From an uncultured Prevotellaceae bacterium (GTDB lineage Bacteria; Bacteroidota; Bacteroidia; Bacteroidales; Bacteroidaceae): a stretch of DNA of 64,000 bases. Position 1 is the stretch's first letter; each line of letters opens with the position of its first letter. A program made the translations under genes and the position numbers. Shown piece after piece: positions 1 to 8,055 of this stretch. Location: contig CAMBDA010000009.1 in the NCBI GenBank assembly GCA_945865175.1, positions 19,866 through 83,865 on the forward strand, read 5' to 3'. The notes beneath the pieces are model-generated. The model ran no database searches. It saw only the letters and a list, made by a program, of their open reading frames with translations, and was not told where the DNA came from.

Positions 1-2
1 TA

Positions 3-605
3 AGCGACCTGCTGGTGCTCAGGGGAGACAAGGCGCGCGAGGACGCTTCCTTCAAGGCCACCGACGATGGACCTGTGCATGCCACAGAGCTTATAGAGCA
101 AATCAACCGCTTCAACGAAGGCTTTTTTGCCGACGGCACTCCCATCAAGGTGCCTGGCGTGCCCTTTTCCTACGGTGTGGCCTGCTATCCCGAGAAACAC
201 GAGGAGGCCGCCAACATGGAGAGCGACCTGGAAGTGCTTGTGAACAAGGTGAAGATGGGAGCCGATTATGCCGTCACGCAGCTGTTCTACGACAATGCCA
301 AGTATTTCCGATTTGTGGAACGCGTGCGTGAGGCTGGCATCCAGGTGCCCATTATCCCTGGCATCAAGCCCCTGTCCAAGTTGAGCCAGCTGCAGATGGT
401 GCCCAAGACCTTCCATTGCGACCTTCCGGATGCGCTCTACAGGGAACTGGTCAAGTGCAAGACCGATGATGAGGTGCGCCAGGTGGGCATTGAATGGGCC
501 GTGGCACAGTGCCGTGAACTGATACAGCACGGCGTGCCCAGCCTTCATTTCTACACCATCAGTGCAGTGGACAGCATCTGTGCCATTGCCGGCCAAATCT
601 ATTGA
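3..605 (+). CDS. metF: methylenetetrahydrofolate reductase, 3' part
   Basis: This is the C-terminal 200 residues of 5,10-methylenetetrahydrofolate reductase, which uses FAD to make 5-methyl-THF for methionine synthesis in the cytosol. The open frame runs in from the left edge and opens with SDLLVLRGD, the strand that in MetF proteins reads N-LLALRGD. The internal GTG at 15 is therefore not a start. Further family signatures are YGVACYPEKH, GADYAVTQLFYD (the conserved QLFYD flavin-site loop) and the C-terminal GVPSLHFYTIS. A complete MetF is around 300 residues, so about one third lies outside the window. It ends 6 nt before holB, so the two are probably cotranscribed. Confidence 0.95.
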   Translation, partial: SDLLVLRGDKAREDASFKATDDGPVHATELIEQINRFNEGFFADGTPIKVPGVPFSYGVACYPEKHEEAANMESDLEVLVNKVKMGADYAVTQLFYDNAKYFRFVERVREAGIQVPIIPGIKPLSKLSQLQMVPKTFHCDLPDALYRELVKCKTDDEVRQVGIEWAVAQCRELIQHGVPSLHFYTISAVDSICAIAGQIY

Positions 606-611
606 TGTGCG

Positions 612-1736
612 ATGAGGTTCTCCCAGGTCGTAGGACAGGATAGGGTAAAGGCCCACCTCTTGCAGATGGTGCAGGGAGGCCAGTTGCCTCATGCGCTCAT
701 GTTCTGTGGGCCCAAAGGAGCCGGGAAAATGGCATTGGCTCTGGCCTATGCACGCTACCTGCTGTGCAAGTCGCCATCTGACGGAGATGCCTGTGGCACC
801 TGTAGCAGTTGCCGCATGCTGGATGCGTATTCCCATCCGGACCTCCATTTCTCGTTCCCTGTCTACAAGCGCAAGAGCACCGACCATCCTGTGTCGGACG
901 ACTTTATGCCCCAGTGGCGTGAACTGCTGGCCCAGGGGCCCTATTTCGACATGGAAGCCTGGCTGGCTGCCTGCAAGGCCGACAACCAGCAGCTGGTCCA
1001 CTACGTGTACGAGAGCGATGCCCTTCGCTCCAAACTCATGCTCAAGTCCAACCAGGGCGGGCGCAAGGTGGTGGTGATGTGGCTTCCCGAGCGGATGATG
1101 GTGGAGATGGCCAACAAACTGCTCAAGCTCATTGAAGAACCCCCTCCACACACCCATTTCCTGCTCGTGACCGAGGACCTGGACAAGGTGCTGGAAACCA
1201 TCCGCAGCCGTACGCAACTCATAATGGTGCCTTCGCTATCGGAGGAGGACATTGCCAGTTCGCTGGAACGGGAAAGGGCGGTTCCTGCCGATGCGGCCAG
1301 GCACACGGCGCATGTGGCACAGGGCAGCTATACGGAGGCCCTGAAACGGCTGATGGCGGGCAATGAGGAATCTGCCTTCTTCGACTCTTTCGTGCAGTTG
1401 ATGCGCATGTGCTACAAGCGCGATGTCCGGCAGATGCACCGCTGGTCGGGCACACATGCCGAGATGGGGCGCGAGCGGCAAAAACGCCTGCTCGACTATT
1501 TCCAGCGGCTGATACGTGAAAACTTCGTGTACAATTTCCGACATGGGGAAATCAACTACATGTCGGAGGATGAACAGCAGTTCGGCCGCAATTTTGCGCG
1601 TTTCATCAACGAAAGGAATGTGGTGGGCATCATGGAGGAGGTGGCCCTGGCACAGCGAGACATAGAACAGAATGTCAATCCGCGCATGGTCTTCTTCGAC
1701 TTTGCGCTCAAGATGACAGTATTATTAATAAGATAG
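612..1736 (+). CDS. holB: DNA polymerase III delta-prime subunit
   Basis: Clamp-loader subunit of the replicative polymerase, 374 residues. The AAA+ fold is shown by VVGQDRVKAHLL at the N-terminus, a Walker-A-like GPKGAGKM (33-40), a four-cysteine zinc knuckle (C52, C61, C64, C67) typical of delta-prime/gamma proteins, a KLLKLIEEPPPHTHFLLVT segment, and the TIRSRTQ sensor-type motif near residue 200. DnaX has the same zinc module, but the short length and the lack of a long C-terminal tail favour HolB. It follows metF by 6 nt and precedes the PSP1 gene by 19 nt, a run I take to be one operon. Confidence 0.9.
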   Translation: MRFSQVVGQDRVKAHLLQMVQGGQLPHALMFCGPKGAGKMALALAYARYLLCKSPSDGDACGTCSSCRMLDAYSHPDLHFSFPVYKRKSTDHPVSDDFMPQWRELLAQGPYFDMEAWLAACKADNQQLVHYVYESDALRSKLMLKSNQGGRKVVVMWLPERMMVEMANKLLKLIEEPPPHTHFLLVTEDLDKVLETIRSRTQLIMVPSLSEEDIASSLERERAVPADAARHTAHVAQGSYTEALKRLMAGNEESAFFDSFVQLMRMCYKRDVRQMHRWSGTHAEMGRERQKRLLDYFQRLIRENFVYNFRHGEINYMSEDEQQFGRNFARFINERNVVGIMEEVALAQRDIEQNVNPRMVFFDFALKMTVLLIR

Positions 1737-1755
1737 CGTCTACAAGAGAAAGAAT

Positions 1756-3006
1756 ATGGATTTGAAATACGAGAACGGCGGTTGCGACCGCGGATTGTGC
1801 AGCAGAGGGTGCCATACGGGCCATTACTGCCAACTCAATACCTACGACTACCTGGCAGACATACCAGGCAACGATGAGACAAGCGACCTGGTGGAGGTGC
1901 AGTTCAAGAACACCCGGAAAGGCTATTATCACAATATCAACCGCCTGCCTCTGGAGAAGGGTGACATCGTGGCTGTAGAGGCCAATCCGGGACATGACAT
2001 CGGGACGGTGACGCTTACAGGCAAACTGGCTGCCTTGCAGATGAAGCGGGCCAACCTGAAGCCGCGCGACGAGATTCGCAACATCTACCGGAAGGTGAAG
2101 CCGCTGGACATGGAAAAATATGCCGAGGCCAAGGCGCGCGAACACGATACCATGATACGGAGCCGCCAGATAGCACAGGACCTGGGACTACAGATGAAAA
2201 TCGGTGATGTGGAGTATCAGGGTGATGGCAACAAGGCCATCTTCTACTATATCGCAGACGGACGTGTGGATTTCCGCCAGCTTATCAAGGTGCTGGCCGA
2301 AGCCTTCCGCGTGCGTATTGAGATGAAGCAGATTGGTGCCCGTCAGGAGGCTGGCCGTATTGGAGGATTCGGGCCTTGCGGCAGGGAACTGTGCTGTGCC
2401 ACCTGGATGAAGAACTTTGTGAGTGTGAATACGGGAGCTGCACGCTTCCAGGACTTGAGCCTGAACCCTCAGAAACTGGCTGGACAGTGTGCCAAACTCA
2501 AGTGCTGTCTCAACTATGAGGTGGACCAGTATCTGGAGGCTTCCAAGGCATTGCCTGGACGTGATGTGTCGCTGCAGACCACCGATGGGGAATATTTCCT
2601 CTTCAAGAGTGACATACTTACGGGGATGGTGACCTACAGCACCGACAAACGCATGGCTGCCAATCTGGTGACTATCCCGGCCAGCAGGGCCAAGGAGGTG
2701 ATAGAGTTGAACCGTAATGGGGAGAAGCCCGACCAATTGCTGGAAGGCACGAACCACGAACACAAGCACAAGCCTATCGACCTGGCCACTCAGGAGGATG
2801 TAAGCCGCTTTGATAAAAAGAAGAAAAAGAAGAAGAAAAAGGCAAATGCAGAGGCCGCCGCCGACAAACCGGAGCCAAACATACAGGAATCCGCTCAGGA
2901 GCCCACGGCTGCTGACAAGCCGAAGGCTCGAAAGAACGGCAACCGCAACAAGCAGGGAAAACCCCGCAAACCCAAACCTTCTGCTGATGTGCCGCCGCAG
3001 GAGTAA
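1756..3006 (+). CDS. RicT/YaaT-like PSP1-domain protein with poly-lysine tail
   Basis: A 416-residue protein carrying the PSP1 C-terminal domain found in Bacillus RicT (YaaT), part of an Fe-S protein complex that affects RNA processing. The conserved cysteines are visible: CGRELCC near residue 213, and CAKLKCCLNYE near 248, matching the cluster-binding positions in RicT. The N-terminus has its own Cys-rich stretch (CDRGLCSRGCHTGHYC). The last 65 residues are low complexity, starting with an almost pure lysine run at about 355 and continuing in Ala/Pro/Lys repeats, suggesting RNA or ribosome contact (inference). The 3' end overlaps gldH by 20 nt. I do not assign a symbol because the role in Bacteroidetes is not settled. 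Confidence 0.85.
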   Translation: MDLKYENGGCDRGLCSRGCHTGHYCQLNTYDYLADIPGNDETSDLVEVQFKNTRKGYYHNINRLPLEKGDIVAVEANPGHDIGTVTLTGKLAALQMKRANLKPRDEIRNIYRKVKPLDMEKYAEAKAREHDTMIRSRQIAQDLGLQMKIGDVEYQGDGNKAIFYYIADGRVDFRQLIKVLAEAFRVRIEMKQIGARQEAGRIGGFGPCGRELCCATWMKNFVSVNTGAARFQDLSLNPQKLAGQCAKLKCCLNYEVDQYLEASKALPGRDVSLQTTDGEYFLFKSDILTGMVTYSTDKRMAANLVTIPASRAKEVIELNRNGEKPDQLLEGTNHEHKHKPIDLATQEDVSRFDKKKKKKKKKANAEAAADKPEPNIQESAQEPTAADKPKARKNGNRNKQGKPRKPKPSADVPPQE

Positions 3007-3457
3007 ATTGTGGCCGCTCCTGTGCCTGCTGGTTGTGGGCGCGGGATGTGACCATGGGAGGGTGTATCATTCGTATCAGCCGATAGGGGAGGATGGATGG
3101 GACCGCAGGGACACCTTTGTGTTCCAACTTCCCTGTATGCCGGACAGCACGGGGCGCATTGACTTGTCGTTGTGCCTCCGGGTCTGTCCCCAGCCCCTGT
3201 GGCGGCATCTGGCGGTGGGAGTGGAATATCACCTGACCAGCCCAGATACTTTGTACCGCGACACATTTCTGGTGGCGTTGTCCGATTCGGCGGGACTCAA
3301 TCCTAAAGCCTGCAGTTCGCTGTTGCAGTACAGTCATCCGATGGCCTCATTTGAGGCTGGGCGTTTGCAGGGAGCCACCCTGCGTGTGTTTCATCTGATG
3401 CGGCGTGAAACACTCCGGAGGGTGACGGATGTGGGGATTAGAGCCGAGCAGCGATAG
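2987..3457 (+). CDS. gldH: gliding-motility/T9SS lipoprotein GldH
   Basis: A 156-residue lipoprotein of the GldH family, needed in gliding Bacteroidetes for motility and chitin use and widely kept with T9SS. The signal is MCRRRSKLWPLLCLLVVGAGC, with lipobox VGAGC, followed by the family start VYHSYQPIGEDGW and DTFVFQLP. The open frame extends far upstream, but that extension is the out-of-frame reading of the poly-lysine tail of the preceding gene. The ATG at 2987 puts the signal peptide at the N-terminus and is the sensible start. Its position next to the PSP1 gene is common in Bacteroidetes. The core T9SS genes lie 16 kb away. Confidence 0.8.
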   Translation: MCRRRSKLWPLLCLLVVGAGCDHGRVYHSYQPIGEDGWDRRDTFVFQLPCMPDSTGRIDLSLCLRVCPQPLWRHLAVGVEYHLTSPDTLYRDTFLVALSDSAGLNPKACSSLLQYSHPMASFEAGRLQGATLRVFHLMRRETLRRVTDVGIRAEQR

Positions 3458-3472
3458 CCTTTCCCAGCGGCC

Positions 3473-4477
3473 TCACTTGTGTAAGAACTGGCGGGCTGCT
3501 TCGATGAGCGTGTCTATGCCCTTTGCCTGGTCGGAAGGGTCGAGCGAGCAGGGGACATCGGGCTGTATGCCGAACTCAATCTGCTGGTAGTTGCGGTCCA
3601 GCGTGGGGCTGGCGCTGAAACGAACCGACCACCCAATGGGCAGTTCGCTGCTCATCGGCAGACCGCCTCCTCCCCCTGTCTGGTCGCCCAGCGTGGTGAC
3701 AAGGGGACAGCATTTCATATTCCGCACAAACACATTGGCTGCACTGTAACACTCACGGTTGGTGAGCACTACCACCCGTTTCTGCCAGCGTATGCCTTCG
3801 GCGGGATTGAGGTATTCTGCACGTGGGCTGCTGAAGGCATCGTGAGCCGCACCTGTCTTGTGCTGCATGTAGCCCACCAGGGTGCGTTCGTTGGTGAAAT
3901 GGCTGGCCAGGCGCTCTGCATAGGTGAGCAGGCCGCCCCCGTTCCCCCTGATGTCCAGGATGAGGCCGTCGCAGGCGCGCAGGTAGTAGAGCATGTCGCT
4001 GATGTTCCCCTCGCCTATGCCGCTGGAGAAACTGTTGTATGCCACGTAGCCGATGTTGTCTTCGAGTATGCGGTAGTAGAGCCCTGCACCAATCTTGTAG
4101 TCGGTGCCCAAATATTTGTCTTGCAGGTTCTCGTCGAAATTGCGGGGATAATCCTCGTGCCAGCTCCAGTAGCGACCCACATCAGCACTGTAATAGAGGT
4201 TGACATGGCCGTCGCGCAGTTCGGACAGCATGTCGCAGAGCACTTCGAAAAGCTGGGCGCGTGTCATGTGGGGAGTGAGCCGGGCTGCATAGCGGTCGTG
4301 CACCTCGTTCCAGTCGAGCCCGGTCTCCTGGGCTTTGTAGTCGAAGAAACAGTACTGGCGGTCGATGATTTGCCATAGTGCTTCGAAATTGGCTGTCGGC
4401 GTGGCGTCATATTCCAGGCCATGCTGGCAGGCAGAGAAGGTCAGGAGCGTCAGGAGGGAGATAAGAAATTGTTTCAT
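3473..4477 (-). CDS. S41-family lipoprotein peptidase
   Basis: A 334-residue predicted lipoprotein (lipobox TFSAC, Cys17) with the S41 tail-specific-protease fold. A degraded N-terminal helical bundle (40-100, with LRDGHV at 88-92) is followed by the core LILDIRGNGGG (172-182) and the nucleophile segment CYSAANVF (Ser245). CtpA-type enzymes have a lysine about 25 residues after the serine, in TFGKG. Here that stretch reads GDQTGGGGGLP, so the lysine is missing and the site resembles the IRBP/tricorn branch instead. No PDZ domain is evident. It overlaps the start-proximal gene on the same strand by 4 nt (4474-4477), so the two are translationally coupled. Substrate unknown. Confidence 0.8.
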   Translation of the reverse strand: MKQFLISLLTLLTFSACQHGLEYDATPTANFEALWQIIDRQYCFFDYKAQETGLDWNEVHDRYAARLTPHMTRAQLFEVLCDMLSELRDGHVNLYYSADVGRYWSWHEDYPRNFDENLQDKYLGTDYKIGAGLYYRILEDNIGYVAYNSFSSGIGEGNISDMLYYLRACDGLILDIRGNGGGLLTYAERLASHFTNERTLVGYMQHKTGAAHDAFSSPRAEYLNPAEGIRWQKRVVVLTNRECYSAANVFVRNMKCCPLVTTLGDQTGGGGGLPMSSELPIGWSVRFSASPTLDRNYQQIEFGIQPDVPCSLDPSDQAKGIDTLIEAARQFLHK

Positions 4478-5295
4478 AGAATGGTCTTGCTAGCGTTGGG
4501 GGATGAGGGCGTGATGACGCTGAAGTGCTTCACCACCCCGATGAGGAAATTGCGGCTGGTCTCGCGCACCCGGATATGGCACACATGGCTTTGGCGGGTG
4601 TCGTTCTGATAGCCCAGCCTGAGTGTGAGGCGGGGAAAGTGGCAGTCGACTGTAAGCAGCTGGCAAAGGCTGAGTGCATTGCCGGGATGGGTGAGGAAGA
4701 CGTGGTCGGCCCATTTCCCTTCGCCTATCTCATAGTAGCTTTCGCCAAAGCGTGGGCTGAACATGCCGCCCATCACAGGCAGGTCGGCCTGGTAGCGGAT
4801 GCGAAACAGCCGGCAGCGGATGCGGAGGTCATAGAGGGCGGCCACCGATGCAGACAGGTCCATGGCACATCGTGCCTGCGCCGGATTGTTGCCGTTGCGG
4901 GTATTGTAGAGAAAACCCACCCTTGCCCCCAGCAATCCGCCGGCCATCAGGCGCAGGCGGGGCAGGGGTGTCCAGTGGTAGTGCCAGCCTCCGTTCCATG
5001 CGATGTGCCCCCCATAGGCCTCTGCGTTGCCCGCAGGATTCTCGGTATAGGCAAAACCTGACTGCCAGCGTTGCTGGAAGGACAGGCGTGAGGCGGCATG
5101 ATGGGTCATGCGCATGGACTCGTGTAAAAACGATACGCAGGGTCCATGGTACTCCAGAGGTGAGAGGTAGGTGTCGTACTGCATGGAGCGCCCGACACCC
5201 AGCATGTTGGCATGCGAGAGGACGCGCTCGTGTTCCTGTGCCTGCATGGGTACCAGACCGACGAGGCAGAGGATGATGAGGATGAGGCTACGCAT
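4474..5295 (-). CDS. conserved Bacteroidales predicted outer-membrane protein (DUF3316-like)
   Basis: A 273-residue protein with a signal peptide (cleavage expected after VPMQA). The rest alternates short amphipathic strands with Gly/Arg/Tyr turns, the look of a small beta-barrel or periplasmic beta-rich protein. It recalls the DUF3316 family of Bacteroidales, whose function is unknown; the family call is from memory and uncertain. The C-terminus (FLIGVVKHFSVITPSS) does not end on a clean barrel terminal strand. It sits 2 nt downstream of parC on the same strand and overlaps the S41 protease by 4 nt, so it may be made from the parC transcript. Confidence 0.5.
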   Translation of the reverse strand: MRSLILIILCLVGLVPMQAQEHERVLSHANMLGVGRSMQYDTYLSPLEYHGPCVSFLHESMRMTHHAASRLSFQQRWQSGFAYTENPAGNAEAYGGHIAWNGGWHYHWTPLPRLRLMAGGLLGARVGFLYNTRNGNNPAQARCAMDLSASVAALYDLRIRCRLFRIRYQADLPVMGGMFSPRFGESYYEIGEGKWADHVFLTHPGNALSLCQLLTVDCHFPRLTLRLGYQNDTRQSHVCHIRVRETSRNFLIGVVKHFSVITPSSPNASKTIL

Positions 5296-5297
5296 GG

Positions 5298-7961
5298 TCA
5301 GTCGTCGAATAAATGGAGTTGGCCGTTGATTTCGTCTGCAATGTCGCTCTGGCTCTTGCCCTCGTAGGGGTCTGGTTCTTCTTCCTGCATGCTTTCTGTG
5401 CCGGGCTCAGGCGTTGCAGGAGGGTCGGGGAAACGCGTGGGTTCCAGTTCCTCCACTTGTTTCACCGTGAACACTGTGGCGCGCTTGCCTTTGGCTTTGA
5501 ACCCCTTGACACCCACAAACGACTCGGCATCCACCTCCAGCGGGTCGCGAAACTCGTCGACACCGCCCATGGTGATGCGGAAACGCGGGAATGGCGTATC
5601 AGAGAGGCACACCAACTGGTTTTTGGGGTTCTCGCCCATGAAGTTCTGCCGGCGGGGAGTGGCCTCCAGAAGGAACCGTTTCACGTAGAGGAATCCGTGC
5701 TGGTCCTCGTCGAAGAGCACTGCTGTCCATACCTTGTCGGGCTGGAATTTCTCCATGCGCATAATCTCCTCCTCAAAATGGTTATTGAGGTCGATGGTGC
5801 TCAGGTAGAATTCGCCATTGGGTTGTATCACCAGGATGCGGTCATCACCGTTGAATTCTCCCAGATAATTGCCCTGCTCATCGTAGTTAAGTCGCTTGAT
5901 GTCGGGGTCAAACCAAACCTTTCTGCCTCCCAGTGTGCTGGAACCGTGGCTCTTGAGTATGATACGGCTCACTTCCAGCTTGGTGAGCAGCACGCCCATC
6001 GACTGCCGGCCACGGATGGCCACCTCACTGAAGTCCTTGTCGAAGAAGATGCGTTTCAGCTTTGGCATGGGCTTGAGTGTAACCTTTATCACCTCGGCTT
6101 CTCCGTTGGGATTGGCGGTGAAATATACCACGCGGCTTCCTTTGGTGCCTTTGGTGAGGTTGAACTCGCGGTCATACTTGATGGAGGTGACGTTGAATCG
6201 TTTCATCAGGTAGCTGCCGCCCTTTCCGTCGCGGAAGACCACATTGTAGATGGTGCGGCTGTCGTTTTTCTTGAAGATGGCCACATGGATGATTTCGGCC
6301 CGCTTGTTCTCCTGACGGCTCACTTCGGTTTCGCCCACAAAGAGCTTTTCTGCGATGTGGACCACCTTGTAGGTGCCGTCGCGGTAAAAGAGGATGACAT
6401 CGTCTATGTCGGAGCAGTTGCAGACAAACTCGTCCTTCTTCAGCCCGGTGCCGATGAAGCCTTCTGCACGATTGATGTAGAGCTTTTCGTTGGCCTCCAC
6501 CACCTTGTTGGCTACGATGGTGTCGAAGTTCTTTATCTCTGTGAGCCGCGGATGGGAAGGACCATATTTCTCCTTGATGAAGCGGAACCAGTCGCAGGTG
6601 ACTTCCACCATGTTGTCCAGTTCGGCATCGATGCGGGCCACTTCCTCGCGGATGCGGGCGATATGCTCTTCCGCCTTGTCATCGTTGAACTTGAGGATGC
6701 GGGCCATCTTGATTTCCATCAGCCGCAGGATGTCGTCGCGGGTGACCTCGCGCACGAAATCCTTTTTGAAGGGGGCGAGCCGGCTGTCCACATGGTTGAT
6801 GGCTGCTTCCATGTCCTCGGCGTTCTCAAACTTCTTGTCCTTGTAGATGCGTTCTTGGATGAAGATGCGTTCCAGACTGGCAAAGTGAAGCGCATCCAGC
6901 AGTTCGCCTTTCCGGATGAGCCTTTCCTGACGCAATAGGGACAGCGTGTTGTCCACGTTTTTCCGGAGCACTTCGCTCACGGACAGGAAGCACGGCTTGC
7001 GGTTGTCTATGACGCAACAGTTGGGGCTGATGCTTATCTCGCAGTCGGTGCAGGCATAGAGGGCATCGATGGTCTTGTCGCTCGATGCGCCTGGCATCAG
7101 ATGGATGAGAATCTCTACGCCTGAGGCGGTCATGTCCTCCACCTTGCGCACCTTGATTTTGCCCTTCTCGGCAGCCTTCAGGATGCTGTCGATAAACTGG
7201 CTGGGCTTGCTGGGCGACCCCGTGGTCTTTCCAAAGGGGATTTCGGTGATGGCCAGGGTCTTGCTGTCGCGCTTCTCAATGCGTGCCCTCACACGCACGG
7301 ACCCTCCACGTTGTCCGTCGTTGTACTTGCTCACGTCAATGCTTCCCCCTGTAGGGAAGTCGGGATAGAGCTGGAAGGGCTCTCCATGCAGGTAGCTGAT
7401 GGCTGCATCGCAGATTTCATTGAGGTTGTGGGGCAGTATCTTGCAACTCAGTCCCACGGCAATGCCCTCGGCCCCTTGGACCAGCAGCAGTGGAAACTTC
7501 ACGGGCAGCGCAATGGGCTCGTTGTTGCGCCCGTCGTAGGACAACTTCCATTCCGTGGTCTTGGGATTGAACACCACATCCAGTGCAAACTTGCTCAGCC
7601 TGGCCTCGATGTATCGGCCGGCAGCAGCGTCGTCGCCCGTGAGGATATTGCCCCAGTTCCCCTGGCAGTCGATGAGCAGGTCCTTCTGTCCCAACTGCAC
7701 CAGTGCATCCTTGATGCTGGCATCTCCGTGGGGATGGAATTGCATGGTATGGCCCACGATGTTGGCCACTTTGTTGTAGCGCCCGTCGTCCATCCGCTTC
7801 ATGGAATGCAGGATGCGGCGCTGTACGGGTTTGAATCCGTCACCAATGTGAGGGACCGCTCTTTCCAGTATCACATACGAAGCATAGTCCAGAAACCAGT
7901 TTTGGTACATTTGGTTCAAATGGTGTGTGATACCGTCGGTTTTGTCGTTGTAGTCAGCCAT
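5298..7961 (-). CDS. parC: DNA topoisomerase IV subunit A
   Basis: Type IIA topoisomerase subunit A, 887 residues from the chosen start. It has the breakage-reunion domain (DGFKPVQRRIL 41-51, HPHGD 77-81, catalytic Tyr117 in GRYIEARLS), a coiled-coil gate region and a degenerate C-terminal beta-pinwheel with an acidic tail. The absence of the GyrA-box QRRGGRG favours ParC over GyrA. The frame is open to 8078, but a TATATTTG -7 box (7981-7988) lies immediately upstream of the ATG at 7979, so transcription should begin after it and the ATG at 7961 (MADYND) is the likely start. No parE is next to it in this window. Confidence 0.88.
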   Translation of the reverse strand: MADYNDKTDGITHHLNQMYQNWFLDYASYVILERAVPHIGDGFKPVQRRILHSMKRMDDGRYNKVANIVGHTMQFHPHGDASIKDALVQLGQKDLLIDCQGNWGNILTGDDAAAGRYIEARLSKFALDVVFNPKTTEWKLSYDGRNNEPIALPVKFPLLLVQGAEGIAVGLSCKILPHNLNEICDAAISYLHGEPFQLYPDFPTGGSIDVSKYNDGQRGGSVRVRARIEKRDSKTLAITEIPFGKTTGSPSKPSQFIDSILKAAEKGKIKVRKVEDMTASGVEILIHLMPGASSDKTIDALYACTDCEISISPNCCVIDNRKPCFLSVSEVLRKNVDNTLSLLRQERLIRKGELLDALHFASLERIFIQERIYKDKKFENAEDMEAAINHVDSRLAPFKKDFVREVTRDDILRLMEIKMARILKFNDDKAEEHIARIREEVARIDAELDNMVEVTCDWFRFIKEKYGPSHPRLTEIKNFDTIVANKVVEANEKLYINRAEGFIGTGLKKDEFVCNCSDIDDVILFYRDGTYKVVHIAEKLFVGETEVSRQENKRAEIIHVAIFKKNDSRTIYNVVFRDGKGGSYLMKRFNVTSIKYDREFNLTKGTKGSRVVYFTANPNGEAEVIKVTLKPMPKLKRIFFDKDFSEVAIRGRQSMGVLLTKLEVSRIILKSHGSSTLGGRKVWFDPDIKRLNYDEQGNYLGEFNGDDRILVIQPNGEFYLSTIDLNNHFEEEIMRMEKFQPDKVWTAVLFDEDQHGFLYVKRFLLEATPRRQNFMGENPKNQLVCLSDTPFPRFRITMGGVDEFRDPLEVDAESFVGVKGFKAKGKRATVFTVKQVEELEPTRFPDPPATPEPGTESMQEEEPDPYEGKSQSDIADEINGQLHLFDD

Positions 7962-7980
7962 GTTTTTTGATATTTTCATG

Positions 7981-7988
7981 CAAATATA
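7981..7988 (-). promoter_or_regulatory. -7 promoter box for parC
   Basis: On the minus strand this reads TATATTTG, a full match to the Bacteroidetes -7 element TAnnTTTG. It sits 19 nt upstream of the ATG at 7961, predicting a very short leader and excluding the upstream in-frame starts. No clean TTTG is seen at the -33 position. Confidence 0.6.
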
Positions 7989-8011
7989 GTGCTTTTTCCA
8001 AAAAAAACATG

Positions 8012-8019
8012 TAATTTTG
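8012..8019 (+). promoter_or_regulatory. -7 promoter box for glyS
   Basis: TAATTTTG matches TAnnTTTG and is followed by CA as in other promoters of this window. It lies 36 nt before the glyS ATG, back-to-back with the parC box. The TTG at 8017 inside it is not a start codon. Confidence 0.6.
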
Positions 8020-8055
8020 CACAGAATTCGTTTAATATTTCGTAAATATAGGATT

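Noticed and set aside
2810..2986. N-terminal extension of gldH
   Set aside because: It is the out-of-frame reading of the lysine-rich tail; the signal peptide begins at 2987.
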